Below are positions 23,724 to 36,959 of a DNA stretch of 64,000 nucleotides, one piece after another. This DNA is from Rhyacophila brunnea (lineage: Eukaryota > Arthropoda > Insecta > Trichoptera > Rhyacophilidae), in assembly GCA_022495005.1 (NCBI GenBank), contig JAGYXB010000557.1, forward strand, positions 1,054,001-1,118,000, given 5' to 3'. Both the position numbers and the translations under genes were made by a program. The notes under the pieces are model-generated. The model ran no database searches. It was not told where the DNA came from and worked only from the letters and a program-made list of their open reading frames with translations. How positions within the stretch are numbered: position 1 is the stretch's first letter; each line of letters opens with the position of its first letter.

Positions 23724-24114
23724 TATATGAAGCGCCTAGTTTCAAAAGCCCCTAAAACGGTTTTTGAAAATTTTTGAGTTAGATATGTATTTCAATGTAT
23801 ATTTTTGTTACCTATATGATGGCCAAAGATTGAACTTTAAAAAACGTCAAAAACCGTCAATACGTGTGATCAAAAATTAGGGTAAATTTCAAAACGTGCT
23901 AAAATGGTTGGGTGTGCTTTTCAAATACCCCTAAAATGGAAAGCCAAAATACTCCTTAGAATGTAACGAATTAAAAAATAATTAAATAAAGTTCACAGAT
24001 TTAATAGATATGATTTTATCTCATTTTTCAAAACAACCTAAAATAGTTTTTCTCATTTTTCTCAGAACTAACTAAAATCGTTTTAGGGGCTTTTGAAACT
24101 AGGCGCTTCATATA
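23724..24114. mobile_element. TIR element, 'TATATGAAGCG' family, 391 bp
   Basis: The left end reads TATATGAAGCGCCTAGTTTC and the right end is its complement (GAAACTAGGCGCTTCATATA). The repeat continues inward as AAAAGCCCCTAAAAC on the left, with AAACGATTTTAG-type variation on the right. The interior repeats CCCCTAAAAYGG-like words, probably subterminal binding sites. The ends fall at TA dinucleotides, consistent with a Tc1/mariner-like target, but a longer TIR including TATA cannot be excluded. A longer relative with the same ends is at 46781-48326. Confidence 0.75.
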
Positions 24115-26397
24115 TGGATTGTAATAATATGTTGTCCTGACTCCTGAGAGATGGACTGGGTTAATCGAAAGTCAAAACGAAAATATCTAGGTACTATAAA
24201 ATGCATTCGATGTGCAGGTATTATGTTGGGCTAACAGATACGTATTTACATATACTTATCGCTGAGTAAATGATTGGTAGATGAAAAAAATATGATTTTT
24301 TAATTGTTGCCTCTTGACGTTGCATTAATAATTGACAATGTCTCATGCAACCTTTTTGGGTCGAGTGATTGTCTGTTGTGCATTCGGTTACAGTTGGAGA
24401 CGTTGGAGTCCTTGCAGCCGGTGTCTGGTTTCTCGTCGGCCGACCTCACTCTGTGTCCCTTCGCAACGACACCCGCTCACCGCCCACCCCTCTTGCAGAC
24501 CACCCTCGCCACTTTGCATCGATATTATCATTGCGATCGGAAGATTGGGCGCGATCTGTCTGGAGGCTTCTCTCAGGCAACCGACACGCCATGAGACCGC
24601 TTCTAGTATATTCTTGTATCCGTCGTTTACGACAAATTCCAATTTGCAATGCAATTCAAAAAAAAAAACTCGCTCTTGGTGTAATAATGAACCCAACAGT
24701 AGTATAAATTTTGTCACACCCCAATTTCGGCGATTCCCAAACGTTGCGAAGCAGGTTTATCTTTTCCTTTTCATGTCGTATTTATTAGCCTGAATTGTAT
24801 TCAAACGAAATTTATAGTAGTGGCCCGACTCGCGTTGACAACAGCATAAAATCGGCAACACGATTCGACTCGTTTTATTAGTGTAATGTTTTAATTATTT
24901 GTATGAAGAGATTTATCGGTTAAAATAAAAACACAATACCACATAATTAACGAACGGGCGTCACCGATCCTGAACGATATTAAATTATGTGGAATAAGTC
25001 TTATATATTGTGTTTTATTTTAAATTCTATATAAATAACTGTCGCAATTTTTTCCGGTGTATGGGCAGAGTTGGCAACTTACCTACTGGTCACTTGGTCA
25101 CCAACTTAGTTCAATTAAAATGATTTTATTCGGTTTACTAGGTATTACAGACAAATGTAAATCACCATTTCAATGCAACACACAAAGACTAATGTAAAAA
25201 ATATGAATATAACTCAATTGAGGCATCCCAGAATTGAGCCTCCTAACCTCTGAAAATTTTAGTTAATGCACTGTGAGTCCGACCACGTCTAGGGGAGGCG
25301 AGCCTACATTTATTTGTCAAAATATTAAAATATTACACTGGATATATCTCTCAAATTGACGTCGTAGAAAATACAACGTGATTATAATAATACCAGTATG
25401 CAAAATACCGCGCTTTAACTGCACAATTTGCAACTCAAACGGCGGATCCCACGTTCGATTAATCGCAATGCCGCCCAGTCTCACCCACCCAGTATCAATT
25501 ATTTAAACCGTCTGCACAAGTAATAAAGTTTTGAGAACACGAATGCGGGTTTCATGCCAGACGGACTTAACAATCGCAAGTCATTTGGCAATCCCAGCCG
25601 TTTTGTACGGTTTATGGATACATATTTTTGGTGCAAGCGATTACCACCACCACCACGCCGCATATTATCTAGTATCTACACGCATATTATAGGTAACCCG
25701 TCTGCCAGTCGCCTCGTAAATCTGGACACATTACTGTGCATAATTTTCTCGATTCTTTGTTGATGCTACGTGGTCAATTTATAGTAGGTAAATCTAGCTT
25801 TTTCTGGGACCGTAGCCCTAATCGAAAACCCGTGCCCAGTATTTGACTACACTCCAAATTATATTTCACTGGTTTTAAGCGGCATAGTCGGAAATGTTGG
25901 CCAATGGAAATTTTACGACGTTTTGATTTTCGTATTTCTTATGGACCAGTAAGTTGGTACTTGCGTATACGTGATAGACATAGACAGCTTATGTAGGTGG
26001 TTCAAATTGTCATTTGATCTTGAATCGAATACAATAATATGTAATCATTGGCGAAATTATTGTGTTACACTGCTACACAGTACTTACTATAGGTAGAACC
26101 TACGTACATGTATGTGCGCAGACATTTTTACGTTGTTTATTAAATGTACATATTGGGGGCGGTCCGGACCCCCGGGCCTTTATCGGGCCTCACATTTCTG
26201 CAGAATCTTTTTTGAATTGGTTTGATTTTTTTCTTCGTTATTTTAATTTCATCGTTTCAATTAATTGATATTGACGTAAAAATGTCTTCAATATGTGCCT
26301 AAAAATATTGTAGTATTATGTGATTGATTTAAATTTTAAAGCATGTACTTAGTACAATTCCATTTTACAACAGTATATTAATATTGCATAAAATTAC
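24115..26397. other. Non-coding stretch with GC-rich patch at 24340-24600
   Basis: Between 24300 and 24800 there are open frames of 96, 153 and 112 codons on the plus strand and of 109 and 67 codons on the minus strand, all over the same bases. This pattern comes from a locally GC-rich, stop-poor sequence and does not indicate one gene. No domain or matching splice sites were found. A second less AT-rich patch lies at 25440-25760. At 26150-26190 GGGGGCGGTCCGGACCCCCG forms a small GC-rich palindrome. Confidence 0.4.
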
Positions 26398-26600
26398 GCC
26401 GACGGTGGCCTAGTTGATATAGCACCCATTTCTGAAACCATGGGTTGCGCATTCGATCTACGGTTGAAAAAAATGCTCGAAAGGTATTAATATCAAATCC
26501 ACTTAGCCCGTGTGCTTCGCTAAGAAAAGCAAGAATGTTAACATCTTGTATATAATTATGTTAATGTCTAATATGAACATTATGTAGGTAGTTAGGTACA
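26398..26600 (+). mobile_element. Probable tRNA-derived SINE
   Basis: The head reads GGTGGCCTAGTTGATATAGC, which resembles an RNA polymerase III A box. About 33 bases on comes GGTTGCGCATTCGATCT, a plausible degenerate B box. It is followed by a body that includes a TGTGCTTCGCTAAG segment and an AT-rich tail. It cannot fold as a functional tRNA. The right edge is uncertain. Similar B-box-like fragments occur near 15400 and, on the minus strand, at 36528-36600. Confidence 0.45.
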
Positions 26601-27296
26601 TTAAGAGTAGGTACAGTTGGTATTTCCGTGGATTGCCTATCCTAATGCCTCAGCTTGCTTCAATTGATTTCAATTTTAGAGTTAATGGTGCGGCAAACTA
26701 CGTCGTTTGAAGTGGAGCTGCATTATTTGGACTGCGCATCTTTGATACATTATAATAATATTGCAGGCGAATGATTTATCGGTCGATCGGTGATTGCATT
26801 GGCAACGTGCGGTCGAATTTGTTGCGCATTGCAATAGCTATATTTACTTTCCCAATTTTCCGGTTGATGGCCGTCAAGTGTGGTGGACCGCCCCGGAAGG
26901 AAGGAAGCAGTAAATAAATGAACGACGAGAGGAACGATCCGCGTCGAGGGAGAGGGGACTTCCGGCCGGGATGTAGGCACTGCGTTTATTAATTGGACGC
27001 CACGGAGTGTCGGTGCCGACAGGTGTTATTTTGACCGATCGGTGTTATTTCGCGCGATATTACTTACCTGCGCTGCGTTTCTATGTCAATAACTAGACTA
27101 ACTGAAGCTTTTTATAAAAATGAAGCTTTTGATAAAAATACTTTATTTTTATTTTTACACAAACATATTTAGGTATATATTTCCGTAAAAACAGTTTATT
27201 TTTGTTTAGAATTGAATGTAATTCAAATATATAAACGCCTACACAGATTTTATGGTTACTTTTATACTATTAAAAATTGTATTATAAAATACATAC
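26601..27296. other. Non-coding stretch with CpG-rich patch
   Basis: The segment 26770-27060 is distinctly richer in GC and CpG than its surroundings and includes repeated CGATCGG words. It carries a 76-codon minus-strand frame without a recognisable domain. It may be regulatory DNA. It then gives way to AT-rich sequence leading up to the TTAA-flanked palindrome. Confidence 0.35.
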
Positions 27297-27300
27297 TTAA

Positions 27301-28690
27301 GGGGGGACATGCTCGTCGAAGGTCAAAATTGAGTTTTTATTGTATTTTCAAACCATGATCCTGGACACTCCTTAAACGTTGTAGATAATCTATTTATATA
27401 ATTTTGAAGTTTTATTATCCCTTATATTTATTTTAAACATTTGATGACTGCATAAAGTATTTTTGTTACATAAAATAGCATTCTTTTAAACCTCTCGCTC
27501 TAATGTTTTAGAATATAGTCATATTTCGGTACATAACTGTGCAGTGGTGTTAAGATTTTTTACATTTATTAATTTTTAAACGCATTTATAAACCATTAGC
27601 ATAATTTATTACGAGATAATTTTTGTAAAATATTCACGATAAAAAATTATTTTGATAATCTCTGTGATCCCAAATTTGACAAGAATTAGGCATTTTATTA
27701 TTCAAAAAATCGGCAAGATTAACACATTTGAAGATGACTTTAAAGGTATTTATTATAAGCTATGTCCTTGACCATTCAAGTGTGATAAACATCTTATGAA
27801 TAATGATTGCTTTATAATAATTATTGACCTAAGAATAAGGTAGTGTTTTTTTGAAATATGCCATTTCTTTTGTCATTCCCCAGTGGTTAAGCTACAACAT
27901 ACGGCCGTAGCCATAAATTGACAAACTATAATTGAAATAGGGAGTAAAATGATATTGACGCGCGTGTTTGAACATGTACAGTTTAAAAAAAAATAAAAAA
28001 AAATTCGGTTAAGTACATGTTCAAACACGCGCGTTAACATAATTTTACTATCTACTTTAATTAAAGTTTGTCATTTTATGGCTACGGCCGTATGTTGTAG
28101 CTTAACCACTAGAGAATGACAAAAGAAATGGCGTATTTCAAAAAAACACTACCTTATTCTTAGGTCAATAATTATTATAAAGCAATCATTATTCATAAGA
28201 TTTTTATCACACTTGAATGGTCAAAGACATAGCTTATATTAAGTATCTTTAGAATCATCTTCAAATGTGTTAATCTTGCCGATTTTTTGAATAATAAAAT
28301 GCCATATTCTTGTCAAATTTGGGATCACAGATTATCAATATAATTTTTTATCGTGAATATTTTACAAAAATTATCTCGTAATAAATTATACTTATAGTTT
28401 TGTAAATGCGTTTAAAAATTAATAAATGTAAAAAATCTTAATACCACTGCACAGCTATGTACCGAAATATGACTATATTCTAAAACATTAGAGCGAGAGG
28501 TTTAAAAGAATACTATTTTATGTAATAAAAATACTTTATGCAGTCATCAAATGTTTAAAATAACTATAGAGGAAAATAAGGCTTCAAAATTATATAAATA
28601 GATAATCTACAACGTTTAAGGAGTGTCCAGGATCATGGTTTGAAAATACAATAAAAACTCAATTTTGACCTTCGACGAGCATGTCCCCCC
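27301..28690. mobile_element. Giant foldback element, 1.39 kb, arms of about 679 bp, TTAA flanks
   Basis: The left arm (27301-27979) begins GGGGGGACATGCTCGTCGAA and the right arm (28013-28690) is its reverse complement almost throughout, ending ATGTCCCCCC. The spacer is only 33 bases (A-rich). TTAA stands directly on both sides (27297-27300 and 28691-28694), the target duplication typical of piggyBac-like transposons, although the G-run terminus is not the usual CCC start. There is no ORF on either strand. A transcript through it would form a hairpin of nearly 680 bp. Confidence 0.9.
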
Positions 28691-28694
28691 TTAA

Positions 28695-31600
28695 ATTATT
28701 TTGAAAAGTCTCAAATCTTAAAACCGAATGGTGTATTCCTGAGGCTTTTCAAAATGATGTATTTTAAACATTATGCAATTGCTACATTAGTAAATCTCAT
28801 ACTTTTATGGATTTAGAGCGCGATGCTGAACCATCTGGATTAATTTAGCAATAAACACTAACAATGGTTACTAATTTAGCTCGACTTAATTAGCCGTGTC
28901 TTAGCCGTATTTAAAATGGCTTTCATATGAGCCATTGCCTTTTCCCCCTAAATTTTCTATCTACTGTAGGCGACTCAATCTAGGTTGCTGATATTGGCCT
29001 CTTAAAGATTCCAATCTTAGGGACTTACTCTTCTAAGTATGGTTCTGCATATTAATGTAAATATTTTATTTAATTAAAACTGTTACATGTTTTTGATAAC
29101 AGTTGCTTCTGGTGTACCTAAGTGTGGAATTAATGGAATCAAATGAAATGTTCTTTTGACAGTATATTTTTAACGGTCAAATAAAACAGATGTTTAAGAT
29201 CATTGTACCTACCATAAATACGTTATTCATCTCACCAACGATACACTTAGGAACTCTTTTAGCGTTAAAATAAAATAAAATGAATACCTATACATTTTAA
29301 TATTTTACGATGTTATGGTTCAAGAAGATTAATATTACCTATGCTTTATAGTAAGCTGAGAGGCACGTTGAACAATCGAGACTACTTTTACATTATGTTC
29401 AAAGAATTCATTCGGTTATTTAATCAGATATTTTGTATTTATGTATTTTTTTACGTTGGGGTTAAAATCCATCTTTATATGTATATGTAAACAAGTCGTA
29501 AATTTAATTCAGACATCAGATTTTATTAAATAATGTTGGCCGGTCTAAATTACTGTATATTGTCTACACCCCCAAATTCATATTGATTGTATGCAATCTT
29601 ATCGATGGCACGAGTTCAATATTAATTATCAAATTTGTATATTATAATAATTACAGTGTTAACATTGTAGGAGAATTTTTGATGTAGAACAGTTAACCTT
29701 GAATTTAGTCTCAAATCAATACTTTATTGTATGAAAAAATAATGTGATCAGAAAAATATAATTAATACCGCCAACTACCCACTCCTGTATTCTTCATCGG
29801 CTGCCATTACCTATGGGAAGTCACCCATAATCAGGATGATTTTTACTCTGTTATCTCTAAATCAATTACGGATACTTGCGTCGTCTGCCACGAATGCTGT
29901 TACTATTTGGATAATGGACGGATAAATGTGGTAGTTTTGACCTTGGTCAGTGTACTTAGTGTGTCTAGTTTAACTGGGTGGAAATACGCAAAAATTCTAT
30001 TTCGAAGGCATTTTTGATAATTCATATTTGTATATAAGTAATGTTTAATTACCACTCAATTGATTAAATGGCGAAATTTAGAAAAAATAACTAATATTTT
30101 ATGTGATAAGTTATACACACGTCTATCTGACAACGCGACTACTTATTAATAAACTCTTTGGTCTCGTTCGCGGGCTTTTTATCTGTCCGCGATGGAATCT
30201 GTGACGTGACGTAGCCACAGCGGTGGGTACCTGCCGTTCGAGCCTCGGCGTTCCCGCCGTTCACCGACGCCTTTGACGCCTCGCGCTCCGGAAGTGCCAA
30301 CCGCGACGCTTTCCGGCGCCGGCGCTTCGCACAATCATACAGCAACTTCGCGTCTTATAACAGTTATAACCTAATGTTCCTTTTATTGAATGATTTTTCT
30401 TTAAATTACGAAAATATTTTCATTACATTTTTTTCTCAATGATCATCACTTTTCCTTAAATCTTATAATGAAAATATTATATAAAAATAAACCATGTTCG
30501 ATTTCTGGATTGTACACCCTAGCACTCACCTATATATATATTTAAAAGACGGCGATAGAAATATTGTTACTTCCTTGATATTTGGATATTATGATATTTT
30601 TTTTAACACACTAATAAATAACATTGAAAACCAAGTACTTAATGTATTTATAATGTAAACCTATTTTTCTTGTTGAGGAATCTGCAAACAATAACGACGG
30701 TTTCATTTCCGTAAAATATTGGCAAGTTGTAAAAAATGTCTTATGCATAATATCTTGCTTATTTTGTGATTTATGAAAAAAGTAAGTAGGTACGTATTCT
30801 TAAATGTTCATGAATCTTTAGTCCTCCGTTATGTTACGTCTGTAATCCATAGTTTGATACTAGAACATCCACAGAACAATAATTAATAAGAACATCTCTC
30901 GGGTACACCTATAATTAAAATGATTTTTGATTTTAATAATTTATTTAAAAAAATACATTTAAGTACCTACCTACCTTACTAAGTAAACATTTGAATTAAA
31001 CAACACAAATTTAAATAGAATTGTTATGTACAGTGATTGTTATTTTCTCCGTTGTATATTAAATTTGTCATTTACGATACGATTTACATGTTGGCAATCA
31101 TTGGCATTCAACGTCAAACGACATGTTATTTGGAATACTTAATACTTTCCTCAACATTAGGATTTATACTGTTTTATTTTCATCTCTCAAGAGTCAGTTT
31201 GCAGTCTCTAATGGAATTGTACTGTATTATTGAATGTAGTTTCGGGACGGTATTCATAAAAAAAATGTGATCCCACACCCGTTCCTTAGATACATATTAA
31301 TAATAAAAAAAATAATGCACGGTCTCGAAATAGGTCTTGGGTAGTTGACCGTGCCTAAACATTTTGATCGCATCTCTCGCATATTATTTAGAAAATGCCA
31401 GAAGATATTTTTTCATAAGATTATCTTGTGCATATTTTTACTCCAGGGTCGTCTCGGTTGATATTTTCAAGGTCGTATTATTCTCCATTATGTTATTTGA
31501 CGTTTTTCATAATATACACTATTTTTCAAATATTTAGTGGAAAACTAACACATATTGAATTTTACCCTCTCATCAGAATCAAAAGCTCACAGACACACAT

Positions 31601-33639
31601 GCTATGCAATTAACCACTAGACTGATCAATCTAGTAAAACCTTATTATTTGATTATTGTAATATAAAACTACCTTGATTGGTAATGAGTGACACGTGAGT
31701 CCGTGAGTTCTACATTCTGCAAGTTACTATTTAATAATTTGTTTTGGTGTTGAAAAACATATGCACCGTGAAAGATGTACCGGTACTAATATTATTAATA
31801 ATTGTCCTTGCATACTGCTATTTCTTGGGTGTAATGTCAAATTGCCGCAAATTGAAAATACCTATTAATAGTATTAAACATATTTCTTGTGTAAATTAAA
31901 TATACTTATGAATAATCTTTAGACAACTGAGGTATGCGCTGCACCTCAGCATATATGGACCACACGCCACTGATACCTACCTAACTACTATAAATAAAAA
32001 ATACATCACAATTATTATAATAATTACGATTAACTTGACGAATTCAACATTGGTAATCTATTATTGCATCAAACATTCGGATGTAATGAATAATAATTGT
32101 TTTAACCTATTACAATTAATACTATCGAGTGAGGGTTGTTGATGGAATTTGAATACAATTTTTGTTCATTCGTGTGTCGCCTTTCGGCATTTTCGGCCAC
32201 TATGGCAAAATAAGTGTATGTCGCAGTGCCTGAATATGACTCAAATCAATAGTAGAAAAGTTAAATCAATTAAAATATTGCTGTTAATTTAATATTATTT
32301 TATGTATATAACGATAGGTACACGATGTGGACCGGTTTCGATCAATGATGATACGATGGTTAATGTGGTTGGTAGATAGCATATATATATATACATGTAA
32401 TATTGCTATAACGATATTGTATGATAGATTTTAACGTCGCTTCTGTATAAAAGAGTCCCTTAATTCCTTATAATAGAGGTACCTAGCTGTTTGCTGACAA
32501 TATTATACGTCTCATAGGAAACAAAAGAAAGAAGTGTAGGATTGAACTATTTAATATAATAGTGTATTGCATTGAAATATGATTCTCTAGGTCGTATTAA
32601 AAATAAAATAATAACTTGTGATTGTCTAGCAACATTGGACAAATATTATGCAAATAGGAGAATGCAAGTCTTCGAATGTCATTCCGTCTGTCAATCAATA
32701 TAATATTATGCACTATTATTTTAATATGCAACATGGGAAAAAAACGACCACACTGAAATGAAATATAAAAAAAATGTATAGTATGAAATGAACATTCATC
32801 GCCTCCTTCGAGTTGTTGATGTTATGGCCTCCGCCGTGCACCGTAAGGTCGTCCGCGAGGCACATTGGACATTCCAAGAGTTGAAACCGAATATGAAAAT
32901 GTGTAATTGAATTACATTACACGAACGCCTATCGAGAATCGCCTGAGTAATCGGATACTCTTCTGCATTGTTCCGCGCCGAATTTCGTACAGGTAAACTT
33001 ACGAGTAATTTGGTATTAGTCATTTTTGTACCTGGCTTTTTGGGCGACACTAGGAATCTGAGAATTCCGCATAATGTGTGAGTTATGTCAGGGCGTGTGT
33101 TAATTATATCAAACTAACATATTTTATGAAAATAAGCGTGGGTAATGAAATTGTTTAAATCGATATTTAATTTCCTAAAAGCTTGGAATACTTACAGAAT
33201 AAATTATTAATGATATTACTGGGATGTGTTGTACTATGATGCTCATAGAAGAGAATGATAAGACGGAAACGTGAAACTTGGTCGGCATAGACCTTGAAGT
33301 AAGATTTGGTTTATGACATAATGACGATCGGGCTATGAAATACTTGAAATACAAAGCCTCCGCAATGTCCTCATATTACCACGTTCAATGCGTGTTTCGT
33401 TTACATGACAAACTTCATCATTCTCAACTTTTGACTCCTATGCTTGACGGCAGAGAAAGTCAAGATTCTCATTATTTTCTAAAATCTTAGCTAAAGCTAA
33501 AAGCACCAAGGTTGCTAGGTACATCAGTTCCGTGCAGCTTCGTTTCGAGGAAAGGAAGTGTGGCACTAAAATCTTTTAATTCAGACACGTTTATAGCGTC
33601 ATGGACTTAAAATTAACTTTTTCTTGGCGCTACAGCTAT
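28695..33639. other. Non-coding stretch with CpG-rich patch at 30140-30350
   Basis: The region is AT-rich and without supported exons. The patch at 30140-30350 is CpG-dense and contains the only open frame of note (68 codons, minus strand, rich in Arg, Ala and Glu). It could be a first exon or promoter-type sequence of an unseen gene, but no start context or donor convinced me. A second patch near 32795-33050 holds an 84-codon minus-strand frame without a domain. The interval 31560-31720 has SINE-like words. No long repeat was seen. Confidence 0.4.
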
Positions 33640-33890
33640 CTCTATGTAGGTCTTGGTCTCCAGTAACATCTACCTCCATCCAGGTCTGTCTAAAGTGGTT
33701 TCCCTCCAGTTTCGGATTCCCCTAAGTCCAACTCGACACTATCCCTCCATTGTAGGAGGTCGACTAGCTCTTCGTTTGATTTATGGCTTCTCAAATGTTG
33801 TCTCTTCGTCTTGCGTGACTCGTCCACCCTGTGTACATGTCCCAGCCATCTAAGGCGGCCCAAATCTATGTACTGTACGATATGCGGGCT
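33640..33890 (-). mobile_element. LINE C-terminal fragment
   Basis: On the minus strand this encodes RLRWLGHVHRVDESRKTKRQ, then in a second frame GIRNWRETTLDRPGWR. Together they match the conserved tail of many insect non-LTR reverse transcriptases: an RWLGHV.R box followed by RNWR...DR..WR. A frameshift and a deletion separate the two pieces. No reverse-transcriptase core is present. The tail differs from both the RTE remnants and the 58.9-60.8 kb LINE, so it probably represents a third LINE family. Confidence 0.75.
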
Positions 33891-35589
33891 CCTTAAAGTT
33901 AAACAATATGTATAATTATAATTCAAATTAATTATTTTATGATGTACCTACTGGAAAATACAATTATACCTTGTATCGAGTAAATGCTCACGAAATTAAT
34001 TATTATTGATAGTACTATGTACCTATAAATCATTTAGAATCAGTTTATAATATTTTGTCTGATGTTGTTTTCAAGTACTTAATTAATATTGAAACTATTT
34101 TCCGTAGGCTTTCCATTTCATTTATTGGTAGTGGGAAATCAAACCTAAATCAACCTTGTTTCATGTTTAAGTACACAATTATACAGTCGGGATATTCACT
34201 ACAATAATTAATAATAATTATTGACCTCAACATTTACTGCCATCGAAATAGCACCTAATTATATTTGAGAATATATTTAATAGCAATCATGATATCGGAA
34301 TGTTAATATTTTTTTTATCCTACGCTCTGTGGGTGTCGCGAGCAGTTTTCGTCACATTTTATTTTATGCAAATATATTACTATTCATAATGATAATGCTG
34401 ATATTTTATTGCTTGGATAGCATAGTATATTACAACTTATTAGTACCGTAAAGTTATTGCACCTTTGTATTTTTGATACATGCCCACCGAGTATAATTTA
34501 CAATTTTACACCAATAAAATATAAATTATTTGAGCATTCATTGAATTTATTCAGTAACCTCAGATATAAGTATCTAGATTTTATAAATTATAATAATATT
34601 CGTTTTTCAGGTAGGATCGTTTGTAATTATTAGTTTATTTTTCGAGAGGTTATGCCACCTTTACCTTACTTTATGCAAATGCGTTTCGATTTGCCGTTGC
34701 CCATTATGATTCGTCAGTGTTGACAGTCGTATCCGATATTGTAGATACCTACTTGGTCTCATTGAGAATCCAAGGATCGATGGAAAACCACCGGAGCGTG
34801 GTTTCATACTCCAATAAATCCATCAATCTGACCTTGGCTATTAGTGTTGTGTGTTATGCTGAGGAGTGTTGACTGCCGACGCCCTCGCGGCGGAAATAGA
34901 TACTGCGCCGAGTCACTAAGACTTTATTATTTATTTATTATAAACATGTCCCTCCCCATCGCTTTTCTTGCTGCGCATTTTCCTAGCTCGGTAGACGTGA
35001 GCGATAATTTGTGTGTAGGTACGCGGTTTTTCTCGATGACGTCGAGACGCCCGGAGAAAATTTGCATGATGCTCTACGCCGTTCGTTTTTCATATTGCGC
35101 ACTTTATAATGCGAATTTTATATTATGGAGCCTGGAACGATAACATTAATGCGCGTCAGTTGTCGGGTCGGTGATGATAATGCAGTTCTATTTGGATATT
35201 GCTTATTAGTGCAAACGAGCTAAAACTGGAGCTTTTATATTTACTTTAATACGTCTATCAAGACTTTGTACTTTTCCCCCCAGACACTGATGCAACATTC
35301 ATTACATATTGACTTTGTCATTTATCCACGTTTCTATCAGTTTTAATTATTAATATGTACGGGCGTTCCACGTACTATGTTATCGAAAGTATGCTTCAAA
35401 ATCGTGGACCACATCAAGACGATGCAGTTTAGGTATACCATTAATTTTAATACTCGGCGCGATATGAGACCAGACCATTATGTTGTTTGGCGAGTAAATA
35501 ATTGCCGGGCCTAGTAATAAACTAAACCTGGAGCAAATATATTATATGGATGTAATAACAGTTTTTTTCCTACTTTGGACCATAATGCG
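33891..35589. other. Non-coding stretch, weak CpG patch at 34840-35180
   Basis: A 99-codon plus-strand frame at 34844-35143 covers a GC-richer patch but shows no domain. I could not connect it to other exons, and it may be chance or regulatory DNA. No repeats were found. Confidence 0.4.
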
Positions 35590-35885
35590 GACCGCGATGT
35601 GGCTATATAGGCGCATCTTCAAAATTCTTTGGACTGACAGGGTGAAAAATATCAAACAAATAGGAATGAATTGGGAAGTTTACAGTACCTAATTCAGCCA
35701 GAATAGAGGACAAAAATACAGCATACCTAAACTCGTTATCCAAGGGATCAACGGTAAACATAAGGTTCGAGAACCTCCGCGATTGATACGAGTGCAGCTA
35801 CACCGAACAGTTTCAGATAACGGGTGATAGAGTAGATATCACCCTGATGGTGGCTGACATCCGATAGGAGACAGCACGAGTAGAC
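35590..35885 (+). mobile_element. LINE 3' fragment, same family as the 58.9-60.8 kb copy
   Basis: The stretch opens with GTGGCTATATAGGCGCATCT and closes with a CTGACATCCGATAGGAGACA-like end. Both correspond to GTGGCTGTATAGGCGCATCC near 60443 and the terminal GGCCGACCTCCGCTAGGAGA near 60745 of the larger LINE copy. The match covers the last 320 or so bases of that copy in the same order, with one internal deletion and several frame breaks. It is a 5'-truncated pseudogene. Confidence 0.85.
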
Positions 35886-36527
35886 ACGATCACTCTTAAA
35901 TATTACATTCAGCTAATTTGTTTTACTTCAGTAGCAGCGAAAAGATACGCACATAAAGGAGAGGAATGCCGAATACAGATTGTCTTTGATTTTTTTACAC
36001 GTCAGGTGTAGTTTGTTAAACGTTGAGAATAGTCGAGTAGTTTAGTTCGAATCGTACCTTTATTATATTTAATGAGGCGACGCGCAATTCGGAGAATGCG
36101 ATATTTTTTTAATTCACTTCCTCTGGTGCGTCACATGCGACATGTTATCGTCAGCTGGTAGCCGTTAAACGATCTGGAAATAAAGATTTGTTGGTCCGCG
36201 TAGGACGTCGGTGGTGCAGGGACGGAGGAGTGCTGCGCTGTCTTGTGGCGTCGCCGTTCGGTACGACGCCGCCGACACATCACATTAACATCTTGCTTAC
36301 ATGACTCTGCAATGATTTTGATTTTACGTTTATAGAACGGCCTTGCCCAGACTTCTCTCTTGGCTGAGGATTCGGAAAATAATGTAAACTGGAAGTTTTT
36401 TTTTTAAATTCTGGCCGCTGTTATTCCAACGTCAATAAGATTTTATCTCATTCGTCTACTCTGAAATATGTGCATCAATATCGCGGCTGGGAACATATCT
36501 ACTAGAAGAAATCTTTTAAAAAAAATA
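35886..36527. other. Non-coding stretch with CpG patch
   Basis: The segment 36150-36300 is CpG-rich (for example GGTACGACGCCGCCGACAC) without an ORF of substance or any transposon motif. Nothing else is supported. Confidence 0.35.
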
Positions 36528-36600
36528 CGATGCCAGGCGGGACTTGAATACGCATCCATCGGATTCCGACCAATGTGCTTTACCACTTTAAATTACATGC
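36528..36600 (-). mobile_element. Probable tRNA-derived SINE head
   Basis: Read on the minus strand, AAAGTGGTAAAGCACATTGG resembles an A box and GCGTATTCAAGTCCCGCC a B box, at tRNA-like spacing. The acceptor arms do not pair, so it is not a functional tRNA. It is most likely the promoter part of a SINE. Its tail is not clear. Confidence 0.45.
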
Positions 36601-36959
36601 GTCCTATCTAATTACGACGAAATTAACTTGTCATAAAATTGAAGTGCTTCTCAAATTGCGTTAATAGGTTTTTGTGGTTTGAATCATGGTTCTAATAGTA
36701 GGCACTTAACTTGATTCATAGCTGATAATAAATGGTAGGTAGATACATAACTAATTATTTGATTGGGAAGATCATAAATCGATGTTTATTTAGGTTTATC
36801 ATAAAATGTTTCTCGCGTACTATAAATACATATCAGCGTTAAAAAATACATTAATGATATTTATTGAAATATGGGAGTGGTACTCGTAAACATTTCCAGT
36901 AGCAGTTTAATGTACGCGGGGAGCCCAGGCGCTGGACTGATTTCGAGGTTTTTCTATAT

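Noticed and set aside
24304..24793. Overlapping plus-strand frames of 96, 153 and 112 codons and minus-strand frames of 109 and 67 codons
   Set aside because: All frames are open over the same bases, which indicates a local lack of stops in GC-rich DNA. None has a domain or continues across plausible splice sites.
36528..36600. Functional tRNA gene
   Set aside because: A- and B-box-like words are present, but the acceptor and T stems do not pair, so a SINE head is more likely.
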